A stretch of DNA of 9,725 nt from an uncultured Clostridia bacterium. Lineage in GTDB: Bacteria > Bacillota > Clostridia > Christensenellales > Aristaeellaceae. How positions within the stretch are numbered: position 1 is the stretch's first letter; every line of letters begins with the position of its first letter. Location of the stretch: contig CAKTWP010000040.1 of the NCBI GenBank assembly GCA_934630705.1, positions 1 through 9,725 of the forward strand, written 5' to 3'. The notes under the pieces were generated by a model. The model saw only the letters and a list, made by a program, of their open reading frames with translations. It did not search any database and was not told where the DNA came from. Of this stretch, positions 1-6,586 are shown in pieces. The position numbers were made by a program, and so were the translations under genes.

Positions 1-9
1 ATGTCGAGC

Positions 10-35
10 CCCGGGGAGAATGCATTCTCCCCGGG
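10..35. repeat. 26-bp perfect palindrome downstream of the substrate-binding protein gene
   Basis: Positions 10-22 are the exact reverse complement of 23-35, centred on AATGCATT and bordered by CCCGGGG blocks. As RNA it would form a very stable GC-rich hairpin. On the minus strand it is followed by CTCGACAT, not a T-run, so it is not a canonical intrinsic terminator. It lies about 180 bases past the stop codon of the gene at 219-1184. It could be a processing or mRNA 3'-end hairpin, or a protein-binding site. The palindrome is seen directly; its function is unknown. Confidence 0.6.
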
Positions 36-153
36 ATCGATCATCCGAAAACCGCTCCCTGCCGCGGGAAACATGGCCGTAACCCACGTAACTCAATGTT
101 TCACGCGGAAACGCTTCAGGCAACCAGCCAACAAATATCGCGAAATGGGGGGT

Positions 154-205
154 GCAGGGGAAGCCTTCCCCTGCTTCGGGGGCACGGGGGCTGAATAAGC
201 CCCCG
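154..205 (-). terminator. Two tandem GC-rich hairpins after the substrate-binding protein gene
   Basis: Two inverted repeats lie directly after the stop codon at 219-221. The first has 8-bp arms at 185-192 and 198-205 (CGGGGGCT / AGCCCCCG) around a 5-base loop. The second has 10-bp arms at 154-163 and 165-174 around one central base, so its real hairpin would have a slightly shorter stem. Neither is followed by a good T-run on the minus strand. They are therefore only weak intrinsic-terminator candidates and may instead protect the 3' end or assist factor-dependent termination. Their placement suggests the transcript ends here or is attenuated before any downstream gene. Confidence 0.4.
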
Positions 206-218
206 AGACCTCGTTCCT

Positions 219-1184
219 TTACTTTCCCATTTCAAACGCGTAAGGCAGCAGCTCTTCGGGGATTTCCACGCCGATTTCATCCGCCACGGTCTTGTTGATT
301 TTGTATTCAAAGCCCTCGGTGATGAACTTGACAGGCATTTTGGAGATGTCCGCGCCGTTGAGGATTTCCACTGCCATCAGGCCGGTCTGATAGCCCAGCT
401 CGGAGTAGCTGATGCCCAGCGTGGCCAGGCCGCCGGATTCCACCATGCCAGATTCGCCGCAGATCACAGGCGTCTTGCTTTCCACCGTCACGCCATAAAC
501 GATGGGGATGGAGGAAGCCAGCACGTTATCGGTGGGCAGATAGATCGCATCGCACATGCCCACGATCTTCTGCACGGCCTGCTGCACATCGTTGGTGTTG
601 GTGATGGTCACTTCCACATACTTCATGCCCAGCGCCTCGATAGCCTCCTTGGCCATGCCCGCCTGCAGCACGGAGTTCATTTCGCCGGAGGTGTACAGCA
701 CGCCCACGGTTTCGCAATCCGGCGCCAGCTGCTTGAGCAGGCCGATCTGCGCGGCGACAGGATTCATATCCGAGGTGCCGGAGATATTCCAGCCGGGTTC
801 CTCATTGCTCTGCACCAGCTTGGGCGCTTCGTAATCGGTAATCGCGGTGCCCAGGATCGGGATGTCCGCAGTCTTGCCGGCCATGGTGGTGGCGGCGGTG
901 GTGGCAATAGCCAGCACCAGCTTGGCCTTCTCAGCCACAAACCGATCCGCAATGGTGGACAGATTGGACTGATCGCCCTGGCCGTTCTGGATATCCAGCG
1001 TAATGTTTTCGCCGTCAACAAAGCCGTTATCCGCCAGTGCCTGGATAAAGCCGTCCCGGGCAGCGTTCAGGGCCACATGATCCATCTGCTGGATGATGCC
1101 GATAATCGGCTTGTCCTCTGCGTAAGCAAAGCAGCAGCACAGGGCCAGCGCCAGAGCAAGAAGCATTGCAATCAGCTTTTTCAT
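219..1184 (-). CDS. TrpX-like ABC transporter substrate-binding protein (ABC_sub_bind family)
   Basis: This 321-residue protein looks like an extracytoplasmic solute-binding protein of the TrpX/ABC_sub_bind family, whose members deliver small organic ligands, often aromatic amino acids, to an ABC permease. Residues 1-22 form a signal peptide: MKK, a hydrophobic stretch, then AYA before Glu23. A run of three cysteines (LALCCC) lies in the hydrophobic part. LALC is a poor lipobox, so signal peptidase I cleavage after Ala22 seems likelier than lipidation. The mature part opens with IGIIQQMDHVALNAARDGF, the typical start of the first lobe, and length is normal for the family. The ATG at 1184 has a strong ribosome site (AAAGGAGGG, 1191-1199) seven bases upstream. 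The gene is alone behind a T-box leader. The usual permease and ATPase genes do not follow within the window. The ligand is inferred from the leader as tyrosine or another aromatic amino acid, which is less certain than the family call. Confidence 0.88.
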   Translation of the reverse strand: MKKLIAMLLALALALCCCFAYAEDKPIIGIIQQMDHVALNAARDGFIQALADNGFVDGENITLDIQNGQGDQSNLSTIADRFVAEKAKLVLAIATTAATTMAGKTADIPILGTAITDYEAPKLVQSNEEPGWNISGTSDMNPVAAQIGLLKQLAPDCETVGVLYTSGEMNSVLQAGMAKEAIEALGMKYVEVTITNTNDVQQAVQKIVGMCDAIYLPTDNVLASSIPIVYGVTVESKTPVICGESGMVESGGLATLGISYSELGYQTGLMAVEILNGADISKMPVKFITEGFEYKINKTVADEIGVEIPEELLPYAFEMGK

Positions 1185-1209
1185 GGGAAACCCTCCTTTG
1201 AATTGTAAG

Positions 1210-1241
1210 GAAAAATCATAACGGCGTTTCCGCCGGTTATG
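1210..1241 (-). terminator. Second terminator-like hairpin between T-box and start codon
   Basis: On the minus strand, arms at 1231-1241 and 1217-1226 pair over 10 bp with one bulged G, closed by a GAAA tetraloop. ATTTTT (1216-1211) follows immediately. The shape is that of an intrinsic terminator, yet it sits after the T-box terminator and only about 10 bases before the ribosome binding site of the gene at 219-1184. It could be a second attenuation point, a transcription pause, or a hairpin affecting ribosome access. The structure is read from the sequence; its activity is inferred. Confidence 0.45.
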
Positions 1242-1272
1242 GCGCTCCGCTCAGCAATGCAGCCCGCCGCAG

Positions 1273-1311
1273 AAAACAAAAATCCGTCCTCAGCTTTCGC
1301 AGAGGACGGAT
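1273..1311 (-). terminator. T-box intrinsic terminator
   Basis: The minus strand reads ATCCGTCCT, a short loop region, then AGGACGGAT (arms 1303-1311 and 1282-1290), extended by one more G-C pair inside. TTTTTGTTTT follows directly. This is a strong intrinsic terminator. Its upstream arm overlaps the 3' half of the antiterminator (CATCCGT and CCTC), so the two folds exclude each other, as expected for transcription attenuation by a T-box. Confidence 0.93.
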
Positions 1312-1545
1312 GAATCGCATCCGTGGTACCACCTCATGTTCGCCCCGAAAACGGAGCCTCGGCAGGCAACCAGCATTGCCTTTCTCTGTAACGGGAGAAA
1401 CCCGGCAGACGCTACTGAGCTTTCGCTGTTCCCGCCGCGGCTCTCGGGATGTATCGCAATGCCACGCCCTGCCCCGTTTCACCTGCCCGAGGCTCTCTGC
1501 AAGGGACGCACCGGCATGCATCTTTCCCGGTCACTGCCTTTGGAT
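1274..1545 (-). promoter_or_regulatory. T-box leader (tRNA-sensing riboswitch), probably specific for tRNA-Tyr
   Basis: All main T-box parts are visible on the minus strand. Stem I is closed by CGGGA (1529-1525) with TCCCG (1449-1445). It carries the AG-bulge AGAGAG (1498-1493) and distal loop GGTGAAA (1483-1477). A stem III-like hairpin follows (GGCAA 1380-1376 / TTGCC 1369-1365). The T-box AGGTGGTACCACGG spans 1334-1321. The antiterminator pairs GAGG with CCTC and ACGGATG with CATCCGT around the seven-base bulge TGGTACC. The lower stem I helix (GCATGCC / GGCAT-T-GC) leaves a 3' loop GATACA (1455-1450), which places UAC (1453-1451, Tyr) as specifier with the usual purine after it. The acceptor-binding UGGU expects discriminator base A73, as in tRNA-Tyr, whereas bacterial tRNA-Trp normally has G73. 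When the tRNA is uncharged, the antiterminator should form and the downstream gene be expressed. The T-box call is very secure; the Tyr assignment is a manual fold. Confidence 0.93.
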
Positions 1546-1551
1546 GGCTTG

Positions 1552-1580
1552 ATTATAGCCGTCTCCCAGGCGCTTGTCAA
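1552..1580 (-). promoter_or_regulatory. Consensus sigma-A promoter of the T-box unit
   Basis: The minus strand has TTGACA (1580-1575), a 17-base spacer, and TATAAT (1557-1552): a perfect match to the vegetative -35 and -10 boxes at ideal spacing. Transcription should start near 1545, just before stem I of the T-box. Such a strong constitutive promoter suits a gene whose control lies in the leader RNA. The stretch from 1581 to 1658 upstream shows nothing else that I can support. Confidence 0.92.
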
Positions 1581-1658
1581 GCCCTGACGAAGCGAAAAAA
1601 CAATCTGTATACAATCGCCGAAAATCAGCCAAACTGCTGCCCATATGAAAGGCACGAT

Positions 1659-1952
1659 TCACTCCCCGACTCGCTGGGTGATCAGCGCCACATAGGTATG
1701 GAAGGAAAGCACATGTCCCTGAGCATCCGTACCGCTCAGCTCCACGCCTATGCTCTCCACGGCCTGCTCGGGAAAGCCGCCGCTGATTTGAAAGATCCCG
1801 TTGGCCGCCAGCGTTTCCCCGCCGACACAGCCGCTCGCCCTCCAGCACATCACATCCACGCCCACCGCCTCGCCGTCCGCATAATAAACCTGGGTCAGCG
1901 CCTGCACATGCAGAGACAGCCCGGCTTCCTCTGCAAAAGTCAGCGTGTAAAT
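1659..1952 (-). pseudogene. N-terminally truncated remnant of a beta-rich, possibly secreted protein
   Basis: One minus-strand frame stays open for 98 codons and reads like genuine protein: IYTLTFAEEAGLSLHVQ at its start, VYYADGEAVGVDVMC in the middle and ISGGFPEQAVESIGVEL later. Alternating hydrophobic and polar residues suggest beta strands. The frame is closed upstream by TGA at 1955-1953 and has no ATG near its start; the only candidates are poor (GTG at 1907, no clear ribosome site). The remaining part therefore looks like the C-terminal end of a longer gene whose front was lost by deletion or frameshift. I do not recognise the family. A minus-strand frame spanning 1980-1531 overlaps it but is Arg- and Gly-rich and looks like a shadow. 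A real short protein from the GTG cannot be excluded. Confidence 0.5.
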
Positions 1953-2155
1953 TCAGATGGTTGTCGCACAACGAAATCAAACTTTTTTATCGGTGCAACA
2001 ACGCGCAACAGGTGTTTATCCGTCCCTCACCGCCAGTTTCCGTTCCATCGTCCCGGTCCAGTCAGGAAATGGAAACTCATTTTGACGTTGATCCGAAGGC
2101 TTTTCTGCGCCCGATTGGGCAGCGTTTTGTCGCCGCAGGACGATGACCGGCCGGG
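1953..2155. other. Intergenic stretch between mannosidase gene and pseudogene remnant
   Basis: I see no recognised gene here. On the minus strand a 47-codon frame (2159-2016) begins with a GTG overlapping the mannosidase stop codon (GTGA) and ends in TAA. Its product contains NEFPFPDWTGTMERKL, resembles nothing I know, and has only the coupling geometry in its favour. An imperfect hairpin around 2104-2121 (CTGCCC / GGGCGCAG on the minus strand) is not followed by Ts in that direction. No clear terminator closes the mannosidase operon. Confidence 0.35.
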
Positions 2156-4585
2156 TCACAGCTCCGTGGTGCCCATTTCCCGCACCGGCGCATCCGCCGC
2201 ATCTGGAAGCAGGAAGGTTTTGATTTCAAAGGGACGCCAATCCGCCGTCAGCATGCGGCCCAACAGGGGCAGTGTCACCGTCGCCCGGGTTCTCTGACCC
2301 AGGGTTTCCACAGCGCGAATCACATACCCTGTTTCATCCTCCGCGCGCTTCATTGTCGTTACCGCAACGCCGGGATGATCCACCGCAACGCCCGCCTGTT
2401 CCGCCGGAAGGGGGCCGCGATGATAGGTTTCCGCAATGGCCGTCATGGGCTGATTGAGCGTTTCCGCTCTGTGGCTCAGGCGGGCGTTTTTCCAATCCCC
2501 CGCAAAGGGAACCAGTGCCAGACGGAAATGCTGCCGTCCCTGATCCATATACTGGCAGGCGAAATCCCGATAGGGCTGGCCATAATGATCCGCGAAGGCG
2601 GAGGTGTTGGCCAGGGTCATGCGCAGCTCGCCGTCCTTTGCGCTATAGCTGTATTTGCCGTTGTTCAAAAGCGCCATTCCGCCCTTCTCCCCCACCATGG
2701 CCACGAACCGCTGGCAGGGATCCTCCTGTCCGGTCTGCTGCCTTTCCAGCACGCCGTAGGGAATCTCGGAAAACACCCTTTTCCCCGCCGTGGGCAGACA
2801 CAGCTTCACCATGCGATGGGTTTCCCGCAGATCCAGCGTCACATCCAGCTCCACCTGATCCGCATCTGCATACAGGATATACCGCAGGCACAGGCTGGAC
2901 TCCCCGTGGCGGCTGACGGCGCGAAGCACGGCGCGCACCGGCCCCTGCTCCTCCATGGTCACCTCCGCACGCCCAAACGCCCCCGCTTCCTTATCAAAGG
3001 CGAATACCATGTGCGCCCAGGTATCACAAGCGGAGATGTCCATCAGCCGGACAGACGCGGGGCCGGCGAGGGCATCCGTCCCGGAGGGCTTATGAATCAG
3101 ACGGCGCAGCATCCCGGTTTCAGGATCCAGTTCCAGACGCAGGCAGGCATTTTCCAACGCATAAGGCTCCGCCTTCAGCATTGTTTCCGGGGCGCTCTGG
3201 CGCTGTTCCAGATACGCCCAATACAGCCGGTATCCCAGGGCGGGCACCCGGGCGCGGAACACGCTGTCCCAGCGGTCGTTGCCGCCGTTGGTGCGGGAGG
3301 CCCGAATCTGCTGCACAGCCACGGGATGGCCCTCATCGTCCTCCACAGCCCCCAGCGGGCGGCGGATCAGCACCGTATCTTCCGCCTCAAAATCATGGGG
3401 ATTAAACACCACGATGGGTGTGCCAAGCCCCTCCATGCCCCACAGCTTCCAATCCTCTTCCTTGGAGCGGGTAAGCGCAGGCAGGCCCTTGCTGGTATCG
3501 ATCTGCCAGGCAATGCGCTGAAGCGCGGCGTTTTCCTCCCGATCGGCAATGGACAATGCTTCATCCAGCTGGCGGCAGGCGTCCTCCATGGCTTCGGGCA
3601 GGGAGCAGCCGCCCATCAGATCATGAAACTCATTAAACAGCAGATTCTCCCAGGCCCGGCGCACGAAGGGCCGGTTCAGCCGGTGGCCGGTCAGCATCTG
3701 GGAAAGCGCGGCGAATTTTTCCATCCGCAGCAGCGCGTTTTCCGTCTCCCGATGCAGCATTTTGCTGCGGGAGTGGGTGGAATAGCAGCCGCTGGCGTGA
3801 TGCTGCAATTCCCCCGTCCAGCCGGGAAGCGTATCGGGGTTCAAGGCGTCGAAATAATCCATGGGCGTGCCATATACGGCTTCCTTCCCGCGCGGCGCAG
3901 TTTTCTGGTATTTCCCGATTTCCCGCAGATTGCGCCGGGTGGGCCCGCCGCCATGATTGCCCACGCCATAGAAGCACATGGTGTTCTGACCCAGCTGGTC
4001 GCCCCGAGTCAAATGCGCATCGATTTTCTGGGCAATATTGTTTTTGCAATTGTATTCGCCAAAGATGCGATAGGCCGGAAGAACCGTACCGTCCAGCCCT
4101 GTCCACAGCATGGGACCATCAGGGATATTCCCATTTTCCGCCGCCCCCGGCCGCATCCAGACATAGGCGTTCATGCCCGCTTTTTGCAGAATTTCGGGGG
4201 TCATGGCGTTATGGCCGAAGGTGTCCACGTTATAGCCCACCGCTGCCGCCTTCCCAAATTTTTCCTTAAAATACCGTTGAGACAGCAGCGTCTGCCGCAC
4301 CAGCGATTCGCCGGAGGGAATATTCATGTCCGGCTGAATCCACATGCCGCCTACGATTCCCCAGCGGCCCTGGGCCACCCGCTGCTGAATCTCCGCAAAC
4401 ATCTCCGGATCGTTTTCCTCCACCCACTGATAATAGCAGGCGCAGGCGCAGGTGAACACAAAGTCCGGGTTTTCATGCATCCGGTCTAGGGCGGAGCGGA
4501 AGGTGGCCTTCACTTCATGAAAGCCCTCCCGCCATTGCCAGAGCCATACCGGATCAATATGCGCATTGCCGATCAAGGTGACCAT
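2156..4585 (-). CDS. GH38 alpha-mannosidase
   Basis: This 809-residue enzyme belongs to glycoside hydrolase family 38, zinc-dependent retaining alpha-mannosidases. Expected motifs appear in order: GNAHIDPVWLW near the N-terminus (zinc ligands His9 and Asp11), GGMWIQPDMNIPSGE (79-93), GYNVDTFGHNAMTPEIL (117-133, Asp121 as nucleophile and zinc ligand), GNHGGGPTR (209-217) and NEFHDLMGG (318-326, His321 as the last zinc ligand). A helical segment follows the catalytic domain, and the last 400 or so residues form the beta-rich C-terminal region. It starts directly with the catalytic fold, lacking the extra N-terminal domain of longer relatives. There is no signal peptide, so it acts in the cytoplasm, probably on imported mannosides. 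A CACAC run at 46-50 is an oddity. The ATG lies six bases after the oxidoreductase stop. Its ribosome site, AAAGGAG, is inside that gene's last codons, indicating translational coupling. The exact linkage it cleaves cannot be read from the sequence. Confidence 0.93.
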   Translation of the reverse strand: MVTLIGNAHIDPVWLWQWREGFHEVKATFRSALDRMHENPDFVFTCACACYYQWVEENDPEMFAEIQQRVAQGRWGIVGGMWIQPDMNIPSGESLVRQTLLSQRYFKEKFGKAAAVGYNVDTFGHNAMTPEILQKAGMNAYVWMRPGAAENGNIPDGPMLWTGLDGTVLPAYRIFGEYNCKNNIAQKIDAHLTRGDQLGQNTMCFYGVGNHGGGPTRRNLREIGKYQKTAPRGKEAVYGTPMDYFDALNPDTLPGWTGELQHHASGCYSTHSRSKMLHRETENALLRMEKFAALSQMLTGHRLNRPFVRRAWENLLFNEFHDLMGGCSLPEAMEDACRQLDEALSIADREENAALQRIAWQIDTSKGLPALTRSKEEDWKLWGMEGLGTPIVVFNPHDFEAEDTVLIRRPLGAVEDDEGHPVAVQQIRASRTNGGNDRWDSVFRARVPALGYRLYWAYLEQRQSAPETMLKAEPYALENACLRLELDPETGMLRRLIHKPSGTDALAGPASVRLMDISACDTWAHMVFAFDKEAGAFGRAEVTMEEQGPVRAVLRAVSRHGESSLCLRYILYADADQVELDVTLDLRETHRMVKLCLPTAGKRVFSEIPYGVLERQQTGQEDPCQRFVAMVGEKGGMALLNNGKYSYSAKDGELRMTLANTSAFADHYGQPYRDFACQYMDQGRQHFRLALVPFAGDWKNARLSHRAETLNQPMTAIAETYHRGPLPAEQAGVAVDHPGVAVTTMKRAEDETGYVIRAVETLGQRTRATVTLPLLGRMLTADWRPFEIKTFLLPDAADAPVREMGTTEL

Positions 4586-4591
4586 ACCGCT

Positions 4592-6445
4592 TCACTCCTT
4601 TTTTCGTTTTTCCATTTGCGTTTCAAAAGCTTGCCGAAGCTTTTCATAATTCTCCGCAGGAATTGCCGGATTGCCCTTGCCGTAGCTGGGCGCCAGCTGG
4701 TTTCCGGCAATGGATGGATTGGTGCAGAACGTGTCGTTTCGCCAGGCGTCCCGTTGCCGCTGGTCCCGCAGGTTCGGAATCCTCTGGGGCCGATTGCCGT
4801 CCAGAATGGAGCGATAGGCAAACATGCCGGGCAGGAACATATCCAGCGCCTCATATATATCCACAATCTGCGCCTCCTCCTCCCCCCGGAGCTTGGCGAG
4901 AAAATGGTGCATGGTATGGTAATCCGAGCCGCCGTGGCCCTGAATGCCGGATTGCCGGGCCGCTTCATCCGTGGGCTCAACCAGCATCGTGGGCATATCA
5001 TCCACGTTGATATACACCTTCTGGGCGGCGCCCATGCCCGCATCCTCCCGCGGGCTTTCCATCCGCCCCTTTTCGCCGTAAATGGAATACCAAATGGAAT
5101 TCCGCGCCGGGCCTACGCCATGCACGCTCTTGAGCAGCGCGCCGGAGTCCAGCGTAATCATCTCCACGCCGATGGGCCCCGCCTTGGCACCCATCCGCTT
5201 CATGCGCTGATCAAAGGGCACCTCAAAGCCGCTGACGGATACAGGCCGCCGCCCGGTAATATGAATCAGCGGGCCGATGGAATGGGTGCAATAATAGGTC
5301 GAATACATGGTGTTGCGCCAATGCTCGGGGTTGCCGCCATGGGTCAGCCCTGCCCAGCCGGGCTCGCAGTTGTGCATATATTCGCCTTCGCCATATTCAA
5401 AGGTGCCCAGCTTGCCTTCCCGGTACATCCGCCGCATTTCCCGTGGGGCGTTCATATAGCAGTAGTTTTCCGCGTAGCCGTACACCAGCCCGGTTTCCTC
5501 GATGGTCTCGATCAATTCCACCGCCTGCTGCATGGTTTCCACCGGCAGCACCTCGCTGAGCACATGCTTGCCTGCCTTCAGGCAACGGATGGCATAGGGC
5601 GCATGCTCGTTGGCGTAATTGGCCAGCACCACCATGTCCATGTCTTCCTGAAGGAACTGGTCAAAATCCGTATAATAGTGCAGCGAATCGCCGTAATGCC
5701 TGCGGGCATTTTCCAGCGCGGGCGCGAAGCCATCGCAGATGGCCACCAGCTCTGCCTCGCCGGTCTGCCTGCAAAAGTCGGACATGGTGTTGCCCCGGCC
5801 TGCGCCAAACACGCCAACCCGCACCTTACCCTGATTCCGGATCCGCTGCCGGCTTTCATGGTCATAGGCATGAATCACGCCGCAGATTTCGCCCTGCTCG
5901 TTCACAAAGGGGGATTCCTTCACGTCGATGCACGCCAGTGCTTCCTTCCAGCGGTCCAGCATATCGCCCTCGGCGTAATCCACCGGCAGAAAGCCCGCCT
6001 GCAGATAGCTTTTCACAGCTGCCTTGCGCCAGGCGTTAGTGGTCAGATAAATATACTTCAAGCCCTTTTCCCGGGCCAGCTTCTGCACGGCTGCGGCATT
6101 AATCACCTTTGCCAGGCCCTTGCCCCGATAATCCTCCCGAACCGCCACCATATGTACCTCGCCAATCTGCCGGTCCGGATGATACACCGCCGTAATCGTC
6201 GCCACATGCTCGCCTGCATGATCCAGGAACAGTACGTCTTCCTCCGGAATCAGATCCGCATGGCGAAGAATCTCGTTTTCAAACTTTTCCACCCCGTCCC
6301 CCGGGCCGGCCAGACCGTTGCGGCAGCAATCCACCCAGGGCTGCTGATCCTGCGGCCCGGCATAATGCGACAGGGAATAGCCGTCGGGCATGGAAGCCTC
6401 GGGCACCGCCGTGCCGGCCAGCCAATACATTTTCAACTGAGACAT
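4592..6445 (-). CDS. GNAT acetyltransferase fused to a Gfo/Idh/MocA-family oxidoreductase
   Basis: This 617-residue protein has two domains. Residues about 1-175 form a GNAT N-acetyltransferase: the acetyl-CoA loop is R107-G-K-G-L-A112, preceded by the strand GEVHMVAVRED and followed by LYLTT-like and SYLQAGFLP segments. After a linker, residues about 205-600 form an NAD(P)-dependent Gfo/Idh/MocA dehydrogenase: Rossmann motif VGVFGAGRG (210-218), AICD at the end of the second strand, and CTHSIGPLIHITG (386-398) in the substrate half. The usual EKP motif reads SEVLP (297-301), so its lysine is absent; close relatives I recall share this variant. I chose the ATG at 6445 because AGGAGG lies seven bases upstream (6453-6458). 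An extension upstream to 6529 would run through the promoter. It is cotranscribed with the GH38 gene. The dehydrogenase may act on sugar or sugar-acid derivatives; the acetyl acceptor is unknown. Confidence 0.88.
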   Translation of the reverse strand: MSQLKMYWLAGTAVPEASMPDGYSLSHYAGPQDQQPWVDCCRNGLAGPGDGVEKFENEILRHADLIPEEDVLFLDHAGEHVATITAVYHPDRQIGEVHMVAVREDYRGKGLAKVINAAAVQKLAREKGLKYIYLTTNAWRKAAVKSYLQAGFLPVDYAEGDMLDRWKEALACIDVKESPFVNEQGEICGVIHAYDHESRQRIRNQGKVRVGVFGAGRGNTMSDFCRQTGEAELVAICDGFAPALENARRHYGDSLHYYTDFDQFLQEDMDMVVLANYANEHAPYAIRCLKAGKHVLSEVLPVETMQQAVELIETIEETGLVYGYAENYCYMNAPREMRRMYREGKLGTFEYGEGEYMHNCEPGWAGLTHGGNPEHWRNTMYSTYYCTHSIGPLIHITGRRPVSVSGFEVPFDQRMKRMGAKAGPIGVEMITLDSGALLKSVHGVGPARNSIWYSIYGEKGRMESPREDAGMGAAQKVYINVDDMPTMLVEPTDEAARQSGIQGHGGSDYHTMHHFLAKLRGEEEAQIVDIYEALDMFLPGMFAYRSILDGNRPQRIPNLRDQRQRDAWRNDTFCTNPSIAGNQLAPSYGKGNPAIPAENYEKLRQAFETQMEKRKKE

Positions 6446-6500
6446 CTTTCTTCCTCCTCTTTCGGACGGCGCTTGGGCCGGCCGGAAATGTTTTACAGAA

Positions 6501-6529
6501 AATATAGCAGAGACCCAAAGGAAACACAA
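6501..6529 (-). promoter_or_regulatory. Probable promoter for the oxidoreductase-mannosidase pair
   Basis: On the minus strand TTGTGT (6529-6524) is followed after 17 bases by TATATT (6506-6501). The -10 box matches five of six consensus bases and the -35 box three. It lies in the only sizeable gap of the locus, about 55 bases before the start at 6445. The spacing supports a separate or additional transcription start for the two enzyme genes, possibly repressed by the GntR-type protein encoded just upstream. Confidence 0.5.
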
Positions 6530-6536
6530 TAAAGAA

Positions 6537-6549
6537 ATTCGCCACGAAT
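6537..6549. promoter_or_regulatory. Small inverted repeat upstream of the enzyme promoter
   Basis: ATTCG and CGAAT flank a three-base centre just upstream of the -35 box. On the minus strand it is followed by TTCTTTATT, so it could act as a weak terminator for the regulator gene. Its position would also suit an operator. Arms of five bases are short enough to occur by chance. Confidence 0.25.
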
Positions 6550-6586
6550 GCCGTTAAACGTGAGAAAGGCCCCTCAGGCAGCCGTT

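Noticed and set aside
1462..1464. UGG (Trp) as the T-box specifier
   Set aside because: Two of its bases fall in the helix just above the specifier loop in my fold, and the UGGU acceptor-binding bulge does not match the G73 typical of tRNA-Trp.
1531..1980. Minus-strand frame of 149 codons overlapping the pseudogene remnant
   Set aside because: It is Arg/Gly/Cys-rich, uses a TTG start and runs over the T-box promoter. The neighbouring frame (1952-1659) is the one that reads like protein.
1449..2297. Plus-strand open frame of 282 codons across the T-box and intergenic region
   Set aside because: It runs through the antisense of the T-box leader, its promoter and the pseudogene remnant. It has no ribosome site or protein-like composition.
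2375..4489. Long plus-strand open frame of 704 codons opposite the mannosidase gene
   Set aside because: It is the antisense shadow of a GC-rich gene. Its product is rich in His, Pro, Gly and Arg and shows no domain, while the minus strand has clear GH38 catalytic motifs.
4625..4644. Inverted repeat AAAAGCTT / AAGCTTTT near the 3' end of the oxidoreductase gene
   Set aside because: It lies inside the coding sequence, has no T-run, and the mannosidase gene follows with coupled spacing, so internal termination is unlikely.
4517..6532. Plus-strand open frame of 671 codons opposite the GNAT-oxidoreductase gene
   Set aside because: Same antisense effect. The composition is not protein-like, and the opposite strand carries two recognisable enzyme domains with a ribosome binding site.
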